Part shown: positions 17,126 through 25,857 of the stretch, one piece after another | Layout of the letters: the number at the start of each line of letters is the position of its first letter | Numbering within the stretch: position 1 is the stretch's first letter | Origin: an uncultured Ignavibacteriota bacterium | GTDB taxonomy: Bacteria > Bacteroidota > Ignavibacteria > UBA10030 > UBA8401 | Direction: 5' to 3' | Assembly (NCBI GenBank): GCA_903861125.1 | Contig: CAIOTF010000051.1 | Location: 1-64,000 of the forward strand | Length of the DNA: 64,000 nt | The notes under the pieces: generated by a model | What the model was told of the DNA's origin: nothing | The model's database searches: none | What the model saw: only the letters and a program-made list of their open reading frames with translations | Program-made: the position numbers and the translations under genes

Positions 17126-19822
17126 TTACAAATCAATTCGTACGCCGGCTTGTATGCGGCGGCGAAGATCAACATTTCCCGGATTCCGTTGCCGATCCGG
17201 TGTATTCGCAGTACGGATACCCCCGTCCCACGGATCGCCGGTAGCCGCCCATACCAATTGCGGATTAACGGTATCAAAAAGATTCGCAACCTTGATGAAT
17301 GCCGAGAACTTTACATCATACAGCGAAATCCAGCGTTCAACGCGAAGGTCAAATTGGTATGTACTGCCTTTCCGTCCGGAATTTTTCTCGACGATCAGTT
17401 GATCCCCTTCTTCAGTATTGTTTGGCGTGTACGGAAGTCCGCTTGCCATCTGTAAAACAACATTCATATTAAAATTTTCGAAAGGATAGATGCCAAAGAG
17501 CAATGGTCCGAATTCCCGCGGGAAGACCAGGTTGAGAAGACCCGAGAGAACGTGCCGGCGGTCAAAATCAAGATAGAAAACCCTCTTGGGACGCAATATG
17601 GCATTCACACCTCGATAGTCGGCATATCCTTCGGTCGGGTCGGATTCATTTCCTTTTGCCACAGAATACGTATATGTCACGCTGCCTCCGAAATAACTGC
17701 TCATCCGTTTCGTCAGCGTAACGTCGAGGCCGTTCACTTTTCCATAGTTGGAATTGTCATAGATCGTGTAATTATAAGGGAATACAGTTCGATACGTACT
17801 TCCGACAAGATTGGTGATATCCTTAAAATACGATCCAATTTCAATTGTATAATGTTCTCCCAATTGCTGCCTAACCCCAAATTCAAAAGCAACGGTCTTT
17901 TGCGGTTCGATGCCGGGGTTGCCGACAAACGCATTGGGAATAGAAGGATCTCTCAGTGCATACATTTCTAAATAATCTGCGCGTTGAAAGAAATGTCCGT
18001 ACGAACTGTAAAACACCGTACGTTCGGTGATCGGGAATGCAATTCCTAAACGAGGACTGGTCTGCATCCGCGTTTGTGCTGGAATTTCATTCACAATGAT
18101 CCATTGTTTCAGCGTATCGTCAAGAAAGCCGCCAGGCGATGTGACGCTTGGCCACTGTGTATCCTTTACGTCAAGATAATCAAAGCGCAGGCCTGCGTTG
18201 ATGATGAAAGATCCCATCTCCAACTTATCCTGCAGGTAGGCGGCAACTTCAAGCGGATATTTTCTGAAATTTTCATATCCCCATGATCCGCCTTTCCAGG
18301 GCTGCGAATAGGCAAGTCTATTGATATCGTGGGAGGTAATTTCTGCACCGGTTTTGATCATGTTATAATGATCGATCTGTGTTGAAATATCCAATTTTGC
18401 GATGTAGGTCTGCAGATCGTTGTCGGAAAAATTTCCCAAATCTCCCGATTGTAAAAATTGATTTCCGCTGTTCTTTATATAATTCGATCCCAATAAAATA
18501 CCATCCGGCGAAAATATTGCATATTTACCCGGTGTATAGCGGCCGGATTGCCGGTCGTTATAGGATAGATTAAGCGTAGCATTTGTTTCATTGCTGGGGA
18601 AATAATTCACAGAAATATTTTCACGCGAAGTAGCTTCTTTGTTTTCACCGTACCCTTCGGGAACATATTTCCATGTATGTGAATAGCTTTTATATTTTCT
18701 CCACAAACGGCGGTCAGAAAAACTGAATTTGAAATCGCCCAGCAGATAGGAAATTTTCGCATTTGTTTCACGTTCTTTATTGTAGCCCCACGGAGATTGA
18801 TAAAGAGCGTTTTCCGAGCGGGCGGTCGTAAAGAACTTTAATTCCGGAATCAACGGCATCGGTCCGCTTACCATGAGAGACACTTGTCCCAGCATATTCA
18901 CGTTGGGAGAGAGAGATTGTGTCCCATCCAGTGTTTGTTGTTTGTAAGCAGAAGGAATGTTTTTAATCAACGTGCCTTTATCATCAGTACGGGGTGATAT
19001 CGTTCCGTCAGGATTGATACCCATATAGTCGAGTGCCAATGCATTTTCCGTGTGATATGGTGATTCATTGAGCTGTCCTGATTCATACTCCAATCTTGCA
19101 TTATACTTTGTGCCACCCTCTTTCGTTACGATGTTCACGACACCCGAAAGTGCCTGTCCATATTCAGCGCTGAATCCACCGGTAAGCACCTGCAGTTCCT
19201 GAATAGCATATTTATCAAGCTGTGTGCCCATTCCACCCGAAAGCGGATCACGTGTCGGCACGCCATCAACAAGATATACCAATTCACCGCTTCGTCCGCC
19301 GCGTGCGTGAATATCTCCGCTTCCGTCGGTAACAAAACCTGCTTGAAGCGCAACGATCTGCTGAAAACTGGCAATCGGCATATCCGAGAATGTTTCGGCG
19401 GAAATGACGGACATCTTTGAGGTTTCATCTTTTCTGATCATTGGGCGTTCGGCAACAATAACAACTTCATTGCCGAGTTCAATGCTGGTTTCATTCATTT
19501 CAAATTTAAGGTTTGTGGTTAAATCTGCACTCACAATTACATTCGTGGTTAATTGGGATGCATACCCCATGATCGTTGAGCGGACATTATAGGAACCGGG
19601 AGGAACATTGATGATCGTAAGCCAACCTTCCGTATTCGTTGTCCCGCCGATCGCTGTTCCCACAATAACCACATTAACCGACGGCAGAGCATCACCTGTT
19701 TTTTTATCTACTGCTCTCGCAACAATTTTTCCTGTTGTGCCCGCAATAACGATCGATGAAAACAATATCAAAATTGACGGGAGGAACCATTGAACGAAGA
19801 TTACTTTGCGCAGACGTTTCAT
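17126..19822 (-). CDS. TonB-dependent outer membrane receptor (cassette A)
   Basis: 898 residues. A signal peptide (about 1-27) is followed by a CarboxypepD-like regulatory beta-sandwich (about 30-115, GTTNTEGWLTIINVPPGSY), a plug domain (about 120-240, with ARGGRSGELVYLVDGVP and EYGQALSGVVNIVTKEGG) and a 22-strand-type barrel ending in a terminal beta strand GVRIDL. Such receptors import large ligands across the outer membrane with TonB energy. The substrate is unknown. It opens cassette A; the 357-base upstream gap contains a sigma-54-type promoter. The cassette B receptor (58831-61515) is clearly similar along its full length. Confidence 0.9.
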   Translation of the reverse strand: MKRLRKVIFVQWFLPSILILFSSIVIAGTTGKIVARAVDKKTGDALPSVNVVIVGTAIGGTTNTEGWLTIINVPPGSYNVRSTIMGYASQLTTNVIVSADLTTNLKFEMNETSIELGNEVVIVAERPMIRKDETSKMSVISAETFSDMPIASFQQIVALQAGFVTDGSGDIHARGGRSGELVYLVDGVPTRDPLSGGMGTQLDKYAIQELQVLTGGFSAEYGQALSGVVNIVTKEGGTKYNARLEYESGQLNESPYHTENALALDYMGINPDGTISPRTDDKGTLIKNIPSAYKQQTLDGTQSLSPNVNMLGQVSLMVSGPMPLIPELKFFTTARSENALYQSPWGYNKERETNAKISYLLGDFKFSFSDRRLWRKYKSYSHTWKYVPEGYGENKEATSRENISVNYFPSNETNATLNLSYNDRQSGRYTPGKYAIFSPDGILLGSNYIKNSGNQFLQSGDLGNFSDNDLQTYIAKLDISTQIDHYNMIKTGAEITSHDINRLAYSQPWKGGSWGYENFRKYPLEVAAYLQDKLEMGSFIINAGLRFDYLDVKDTQWPSVTSPGGFLDDTLKQWIIVNEIPAQTRMQTSPRLGIAFPITERTVFYSSYGHFFQRADYLEMYALRDPSIPNAFVGNPGIEPQKTVAFEFGVRQQLGEHYTIEIGSYFKDITNLVGSTYRTVFPYNYTIYDNSNYGKVNGLDVTLTKRMSSYFGGSVTYTYSVAKGNESDPTEGYADYRGVNAILRPKRVFYLDFDRRHVLSGLLNLVFPREFGPLLFGIYPFENFNMNVVLQMASGLPYTPNNTEEGDQLIVEKNSGRKGSTYQFDLRVERWISLYDVKFSAFIKVANLFDTVNPQLVWAATGDPWDGGIRTANTPDRQRNPGNVDLRRRIQAGVRIDL

Positions 19823-20179
19823 GGGAGCCTTTTGCGATTATAGTATGACTGATAATTTACGGTGTATCGTGTGTTTGATAACATTGTAAAAAGATCCGGA
19901 TAACCCTTTTCGAAATTGTGTAAGCCATGAACAAAAATAAATTCTTCATGTTGAACGAATTCATCTGATAGCATAAAAAGCATATCGGATACTCAGGACA
20001 CTCAACTTCTATGATAGCGCAATGATTATGCCATGAAAACCTTGAAAAATAGCCCAAATTAATATCATTTGATTGTCATAGTGGGAACAATCACCTCATT
20101 GGTGGGCGTAAACAGCACATTGCCCTAAATAATCAATAGACCAAAAATTTCACCTTGTCCAAATGACACGGCAGAGTTG
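19823..20179. other. Intergenic region upstream of cassette A
   Basis: No convincing coding frame. It contains the sigma-54-type site at 20019-20033 reading toward the TonB receptor gene, leaving a leader of roughly 185 bases. A short inverted repeat (CACC-TCATT-GGTG) lies near 20092. Confidence 0.6.
20019..20033 (-). promoter_or_regulatory. Candidate sigma-54 promoter for cassette A
   Basis: On the minus strand the site reads TGGCAT-AATCA-TTGC. It has the invariant GG and GC dinucleotides ten bases apart and matches the TGGCAC-N5-TTGC consensus at nine of ten positions. It points at the TonB receptor gene. An NtrC-type activator gene is in the window. Confidence 0.62.
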
Positions 20180-21130
20180 TTAATTGATTTTATTGGAAAT
20201 CCGGCGTTCATATTCATGAAGATATTCTATAAACACTTCTGCCGCCGTTTCGGCAAAGGCCTTCCAATTTTTTTCTTCGTCTCTCATTCCATCAATATAT
20301 GTTTCGAGCTGAACTCCTCCGAGCAGCCCGCCGCCAGCAGAACTATGGCGCTCCAGATTATATCCTCCGCTAAAATACGGTGTGCGACCCGGTGTCGGTT
20401 GTCTGGGACTGGGCACGGCAGGGATACTGTGTTTTTCAAATAACGCACCGATACTTTTCGGACCGCGGATCGTTTCGCTTAGCGACAGATGTTGTTGTAT
20501 AGCAAGTAATTCAACACTACTCGTAGAAAGAAGTTTTTGTGCATCTAAAGAATCATTATTCATTCCCAACTGTAATCCCACAAGAAGATATCCTAGTTCC
20601 AACTGCTGAATCTTATGTCTGTGCCCGTGTAGATCAATGTACAATCCAAATCCAAAAGATCTCCACACGGATGTTTCTGCCGAGTCGATAAATTGATGAA
20701 ACTCTTTGTATGCACTAAACGCCGAAGGATCGTCCTGTGTCGCATCAAATTCTTCACGGTTCGCATCCAGCTTATTCCGATGCAACCGATTGATAATGCA
20801 ATGAGGATATTTTCCTGTTCGCCGAAAGACCGCTTCGACCACCGCGCGGGCTAGTTCCTGCGTGTTAGCATCGTAGTGTCCTTTTGTGCCGAGTTCCCTA
20901 TTTGTGATTTCGTCCGGTTCCAAATGACCGCCGTGAGGAACGGAAATTACGAGAGGCATATTTCCGGCTATGTACTCGATGAAATTCTTTTCGCCAAAAT
21001 ATGACCGGCCTGCTACGTATGCAGAATCGGCCGAGATAACAGTTTGGAGGGTAAAGAGGAGGAATGCCAGAATGCCATTCCGATATGAAATGAATGAAGT
21101 GTGAAAGCTGGGACAATTGAATTGTTTCAT
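20180..21130 (-). CDS. Exported N-formylglutamate amidohydrolase-like zinc hydrolase (copy 2)
   Basis: About 316 residues from the ATG at 21130; an upstream ATG at 21151 is possible. The N-terminus has an export signal. The same motif set as the copy at 8388-9293 is present: VISVPHGGH, RNKLDANREEFDATQ and YIDLHGHRHK, plus the later FSGGYNLERH. The two copies are aligned through most of their length, so they are paralogues. It follows the Ntn hydrolase gene by 36-57 bases. Substrate not known; an acylated or gamma-linked glutamate is suggested by family and by the genes next to copy 1. Confidence 0.8.
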   Translation of the reverse strand: MKQFNCPSFHTSFISYRNGILAFLLFTLQTVISADSAYVAGRSYFGEKNFIEYIAGNMPLVISVPHGGHLEPDEITNRELGTKGHYDANTQELARAVVEAVFRRTGKYPHCIINRLHRNKLDANREEFDATQDDPSAFSAYKEFHQFIDSAETSVWRSFGFGLYIDLHGHRHKIQQLELGYLLVGLQLGMNNDSLDAQKLLSTSSVELLAIQQHLSLSETIRGPKSIGALFEKHSIPAVPSPRQPTPGRTPYFSGGYNLERHSSAGGGLLGGVQLETYIDGMRDEEKNWKAFAETAAEVFIEYLHEYERRISNKIN

Positions 21131-21186
21131 GAAATAGAAATAACAAAACATTAATACCGATTACGACGAGTAAGTTATTTCGCCAA

Positions 21187-22806
21187 CTATTTTTGGAGCA
21201 CCATTCTCTTTGTTATCATTGACGAACCAGCCCGCAGCATTAAGAAATACACACCGCTTGCTTTACCTTCTGCATTCCAATAAGCCATATACGGTCCGGG
21301 CGCGTGTTCTTCGTTGATCAACGTTTCAACTTTTCGCCCAAGCAGATCATACACCGCCAATGTCACCATTCCCCGTTCTGCAACGGAGAAACGGATCACC
21401 GTTGACGAATTGAACGGATTTGGATAATTCTGAGACAAAGAGAAACCGGATGGTGCAGCAAGAGTGGCTGCAGAAAAGACGCCGGTAATATTATTTTTCG
21501 CTGTTATGAGACCATTCAACGCAAGAGCGGCGTACGTAGACTCCGCCTTGAGCATAGTTGCAGCCGTATATTGCCCTTTGCGCCACCCGATCAACAATGT
21601 GTCTGCGGCGGCAAAGATACCATCCTCCGTTTGGAAAAGATTTCGCAGCAAACCGCCGCCATTATTATCCCTGAGAAGCTGAGTATTGATATAATTGCTC
21701 CACAATGTTCCTCCCGATATTTTGGTAAAGATGTCGTTGGAGATATTGTTCAATGCGGATTTTGGCAGATCCGCAGAGTTGAGAGGAGGTTCTCCCACCG
21801 GCCAATATGGAACGGCAATACCGGTTGCGGGACAGCCGAGTATTACCCAGAATGTCGACGTTCTCGCCAACTCCTTCGGCAGAACACCTTGGATCACTGT
21901 TGCCGAAACCGAAGAGAGCCTGCAGATTGTTTCCTGAATCGGAATATAACCGATTGGAGCGCCGCCGACGGTTCCATGGAAAGGAATTGCGTATGGAACT
22001 CCGGTAGAATCGGCAAAATCTCTCATCTGATACCGGAGAATACTCTTTGGAGTAATCGAATCCCCAACACTAAAATTTTTAAAAAGATCGGTTGTCCGAT
22101 TAAATCTCGCTAACCCAACAACTCCTCCGCCGGTAAAGGTGAAGTTTGTTCTCAGCACATACCCTTTGGGATACGCAAGCGAATCCTGTGCATCAAATTT
22201 CCAGTATTGATTGCCGCCTGTCTCAAAGATTGCGGCCGCACCGGTCGAATCCATAACAACAAAGTTTGCCGCAGTGCTCCGTTTAGTAATATTTGTACTG
22301 TCAAGAAGGTGTTTAAATTCGGCAACCGAAGCACACGTACCGGCAGCGAACGTCATCAGCGTGCCGTTTCCCATTCCCGACGAACCGGCGGAAAGATCGT
22401 AGGCAACTGAGTTGAGAATGGCAAACCCTTTCTCATTCAAAGCCATCCAAGTGCTCTTTCTGCTGCCGGCATCGATGACGGCAAGAAATTTGTAACGGTA
22501 TGTTGTATTCAGATACACTGCATTGTCACCGGTGGAAGCATCACGCGTCTTCCAGATCATCGGACGCCCGTCTTTTGTTGCCTTACCGGAAGCCGCTCCA
22601 ATTGTGCACTCCTCTAAAGGTTCATTTTCGGCCTTGTTGAAGGCGGCGGTGTCTGCCGATACAGCGGTATTTCTCAGCGGAATAATTTTATTCATCGCTT
22701 GATACTGGGCAATTGCGAAATGAGAATTCACCGCACACAGCGCAAGAAAATAACCCGAGAGAATAAGTAACCGTATCATTATTCTTTGGCGATTGTTTTG
22801 GAACAT
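21187..22806 (-). CDS. T9SS-exported Ntn hydrolase (C45-like acyltransferase/hydrolase)
   Basis: About 539 residues from ATG 22806, chosen because AGGA lies eight bases upstream and a normal signal peptide follows; an upstream ATG at 22860 is possible. The likely N-terminal nucleophile is C67 in EECTIGAASGKATKDGRP, followed by IWKTRD. This is the pattern of self-processing C45/linear-amide Ntn hydrolases, which expose the Cys by cleaving the preceding bond. The C-terminal ~80 residues are a T9SS sorting domain (NYPNPFNSST variant). Substrate unknown; the family cleaves or forms amide bonds of acylated amino acids or short peptides. Lies 60 bases or more after the M14 peptidase gene. Confidence 0.78.
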   Translation of the reverse strand: MFQNNRQRIMIRLLILSGYFLALCAVNSHFAIAQYQAMNKIIPLRNTAVSADTAAFNKAENEPLEECTIGAASGKATKDGRPMIWKTRDASTGDNAVYLNTTYRYKFLAVIDAGSRKSTWMALNEKGFAILNSVAYDLSAGSSGMGNGTLMTFAAGTCASVAEFKHLLDSTNITKRSTAANFVVMDSTGAAAIFETGGNQYWKFDAQDSLAYPKGYVLRTNFTFTGGGVVGLARFNRTTDLFKNFSVGDSITPKSILRYQMRDFADSTGVPYAIPFHGTVGGAPIGYIPIQETICRLSSVSATVIQGVLPKELARTSTFWVILGCPATGIAVPYWPVGEPPLNSADLPKSALNNISNDIFTKISGGTLWSNYINTQLLRDNNGGGLLRNLFQTEDGIFAAADTLLIGWRKGQYTAATMLKAESTYAALALNGLITAKNNITGVFSAATLAAPSGFSLSQNYPNPFNSSTVIRFSVAERGMVTLAVYDLLGRKVETLINEEHAPGPYMAYWNAEGKASGVYFLMLRAGSSMITKRMVLQK

Positions 22807-22919
22807 TTGGTTTTCCTGAAAAGTGATGCACCGTAAGATGCGGAGGAAATATTTTTTCATATTACACGCCTTAAGGAAAACGACAGAATATATATTGGTA
22901 ATGCAATAATTTAATGTGT

Positions 22920-25484
22920 TTACTTTCTCACGATCAGCGCATTCAGCAGCAATTTGTATGTTCCGTGTGTCTGAGCACGGTGCTGAACACCGAATCCGTA
23001 CATAATCACTTTTCCATTGCCAAACGGAATTTCAGCAAATGCTGTTTTCCCTTCCACATAGTCTTCGCCGATCAGCCAGCCGCTGCGGAGAGGATTGGTA
23101 TTTTCATACCAGCCGACCGAGGCACTCTGCCGTGAAGTCTGCAAGAGACGAAATACCGGATCGTTAGTAAAATAGATAAAAGCAGTTGAATTCATTCCAT
23201 AGGTCAATGGATGATTGGTATCGAGTGTGATTTCTAAAATCGAGCCGGAGGCATAAAAATCCTTGCTCGCCACTCCTTTCAGCAAATTCACCGCGGGAAT
23301 TCTTATCTTTTCTATTGCAAAGTTCGATGCGGAAGCAAATGTCAGCAATGAGCCGCCTGTGCGGATGAATTCTTTCATCGATTCAACACCTTCCTTGCCG
23401 ATGCCTCCCTGAAATTCCTTCGGCCGTACCGGAATACCGTCGATCGGATCATCGTCATCTTCATCGTTTTTTCCATCAACAATCATGTTCGCCGACATAT
23501 CGGGCAGGATGATCACATCAAAATCTTTTTTCAAGTCTTCACCTTTTTTCTTCATGTCGACATTTTTAAGAATGGTATACGCGATGCCGTACTGATCAAA
23601 GAGATAACGCGTCCATCCTTCGTCCACCGATGAACGCCAAGACTGGTACAAACCGATGCGCGCCGGCAGAGCCGCGCGCATTGATGTGGTATCGGATATA
23701 TCCATGCAGGTGATCTGCACATTCCATTTCTTTGCCGTTTCGTCCATGAATTTTCGGTCAGCCTTTTTCGCCGGAATTAAAAACGTTCCGGCTGATACTA
23801 TTCCGTTGTACAGCGTTTCAAATACAGAAATGTTTTTCTTTGACAGTGCATTCATTATTGCATAGGCAGTATTCCATCGCCGTTCGAGAACATAAAATGT
23901 TCCTGCGGTGCCGGTTATGCCGGAAGGAAGAGTAATTGAATCAGCCGGCACTGTTACTATTTTTGGGGTTTCGTTACATACGACTACTTCAACGCCCATC
24001 TGCATCGGCCAGGTCCATGCAGTAATGTCATATGGCGCACGCGGCGGCCCGCCCGGATATTGCTTCAGATCCGGATAATGCTGAATTTCAAAGAGATCTT
24101 TAACATAGGAGCGTGACGGCTGCGCGGCGGTGATCCACCATGATCCTTCGGCAATCGTCCGACCCTGGTACGGAAATGGTTCCGATATTTTTTTTATCTT
24201 CACGCCGGAAACTGCCAGACGCCGCACCATTTCAAAGGCGGCATTCGGGTCATGCTGATTCACTGGTATCATCCACCCGGCTGGAGTAAACGTGTTTTCT
24301 GCAGCGATCGCCTCGCGGTTGAGAGTAAGAAAATTCATTTTTATTTTTTCTTTTCTCACCGAGGCAAACTCGAGCATAGAACCGACGGCGTATTTTTCAT
24401 AGTCGATGATATTCCGCAAAGACCACCAACCACGTTCAAACGGATCGAGATGATTTGACTGTGCAATATTCGCAGAAAGAAATTGTCCCATTCCTCGCAC
24501 GCTGCCGCGGGGAAGGAATATTGGTGTTGCGAGATATGAGCTTGCCGCTTCAGACAGAATTCCGATCCGGTTATGCCACATCGGCGTCTTCGACAGTGTG
24601 CCGGGAAAATAACCGGTGAAAGTCGTTCCGGTAACAACACCTTTCAAACCTTGCTTGTGCAAATCGGCGACAATATATTCGCCAAGCAGATTCATTTCCG
24701 AAGAGAGGCGCGGATCAATATTCGGATTAACAGGATCCTCATACGGCGGCAGAAAGAACCGGGCATTATTTGTTCCCATCTGATGCTGGTCATACACGAT
24801 CTCGGGATACCAGTCTTCATATAACACTTTTGCTACCAGACGGCTTTCCGCTAAATTATACATAAACCAATCGCGGTTGTTGTCGTGCCCGGCGTAATAA
24901 TGATACAGCATCGGGGGCATCGACCCTTCCGCGGACGTACCAAGCGTCTTCCGGTACCACTCGACAACCATCTGCAGTCCATCCGGATTCAATGAAGGGA
25001 CCAACAGAAATACAACATCGTCCAGCATTTTTACTATCGCAGCATCTTGCGATGTTGCATAATCATAGATAAGCTCAACCGACTGCTGACTGGAAGCAAT
25101 TTCCCCGGAATGAATATTCATGCCGATAAAAACGACCGTTTTCCCCTCCCGAACAAGAGCAGAATCCTGCAGCTTTGTTATTCCATCAGGAAAGGCAATC
25201 ATTTTTTGAATCGCACGCAGCCGCTCAAGATTTTTCATGTTCTTTTCCGTGGACAGCGTCACAAGAATGAACGGTTTCCCCAATGTCGTTTTCCCCAATT
25301 CTGTTACCTGAACACGCGGAGATTTTTCCGCAGCCAGCTTGCTGTAGGAAACAATCTGCGGCCAATCAATCATTTTTTTCTCCGTTCCCATCGTAAATCC
25401 GAAGTATTCACGCGGAGACGGTAGTTGAGATTGAGCGGCTGCAGTGAGAGAAACAAAAAATATCAGGAAGAAAATATATTTCAT
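22920..25484 (-). CDS. Large secreted M14-family metallocarboxypeptidase
   Basis: About 854 residues from ATG 25484, where a clear signal peptide starts (MKYIFFLIFFVSLTAAAQS); the longer frame to 25541 adds residues with no signal character. The M14 zinc site is visible: MNIHSGEIA (H125, E128) and YDQHQMG for the third ligand, with LVPSLNPDG and NNRDW. A long C-terminal half (about 480-854) has a class-I glutamine amidotransferase-like fold and no sorting domain, which is typical of this large M14 subfamily. Likely digests peptides in the periplasm. It precedes the Ntn hydrolase gene in the same direction. Confidence 0.88.
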   Translation of the reverse strand: MKYIFFLIFFVSLTAAAQSQLPSPREYFGFTMGTEKKMIDWPQIVSYSKLAAEKSPRVQVTELGKTTLGKPFILVTLSTEKNMKNLERLRAIQKMIAFPDGITKLQDSALVREGKTVVFIGMNIHSGEIASSQQSVELIYDYATSQDAAIVKMLDDVVFLLVPSLNPDGLQMVVEWYRKTLGTSAEGSMPPMLYHYYAGHDNNRDWFMYNLAESRLVAKVLYEDWYPEIVYDQHQMGTNNARFFLPPYEDPVNPNIDPRLSSEMNLLGEYIVADLHKQGLKGVVTGTTFTGYFPGTLSKTPMWHNRIGILSEAASSYLATPIFLPRGSVRGMGQFLSANIAQSNHLDPFERGWWSLRNIIDYEKYAVGSMLEFASVRKEKIKMNFLTLNREAIAAENTFTPAGWMIPVNQHDPNAAFEMVRRLAVSGVKIKKISEPFPYQGRTIAEGSWWITAAQPSRSYVKDLFEIQHYPDLKQYPGGPPRAPYDITAWTWPMQMGVEVVVCNETPKIVTVPADSITLPSGITGTAGTFYVLERRWNTAYAIMNALSKKNISVFETLYNGIVSAGTFLIPAKKADRKFMDETAKKWNVQITCMDISDTTSMRAALPARIGLYQSWRSSVDEGWTRYLFDQYGIAYTILKNVDMKKKGEDLKKDFDVIILPDMSANMIVDGKNDEDDDDPIDGIPVRPKEFQGGIGKEGVESMKEFIRTGGSLLTFASASNFAIEKIRIPAVNLLKGVASKDFYASGSILEITLDTNHPLTYGMNSTAFIYFTNDPVFRLLQTSRQSASVGWYENTNPLRSGWLIGEDYVEGKTAFAEIPFGNGKVIMYGFGVQHRAQTHGTYKLLLNALIVRK

Positions 25485-25573
25485 AATTGATAATTCATAG
25501 CGTTGGTCGAATCGACAGAGTCGACAAAATGTTGGCACCAAACGGATGTTCCGACCTGCATATTCGAAACGGA

Positions 25574-25837
25574 TTATTTAAATAATATCTCTATCGGTGC
25601 TGTCACACCGGCGATGTCAGCGACGATAACAAGAAGAATCTTTTTCGCTGCGGCTACGTTGTTAATAAAATATTTTCGTTGCCCTGTTTTGCCACAATCG
25701 TATACGAAAAGGGCTTCACATGCAACACCAAACCCTTTGGAGCTAAATCCTGGAACAAACATTAACGTTTTATCCCGGGATGATCCGCAATATTCTTTGA
25801 AGATGATATTAGTATAAGTAAACTCTGATAGAAATAA
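25574..25837 (-). pseudogene. Decayed DUF6305-like gene
   Basis: An open frame of 87 codons bounded upstream by a stop at 25838-25840 carries DKTLMFVPGFSSKGFG, matching VKTVIIVPGFSSKGLG of the intact protein at 5127-5684. Then it jumps to VYDCGKTGQRKYFINNVAAA, matching VVKQGNEDNFFSDIASA. The middle segment of about 50 residues, including the HIGGKPRRG motif, is missing, and there is no signal peptide or proper start. It sits between the M14 and M6 peptidase genes. Best explained as a remnant of a second DUF6305-like copy. Confidence 0.75.
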
Positions 25838-25857
25838 TTATGCATCTTTCAGGCTTG

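Noticed and set aside
21571-22113. 180-codon plus-strand frame opposite the Ntn hydrolase gene
   Set aside because: Antisense shadow; low-complexity composition and no start signals.
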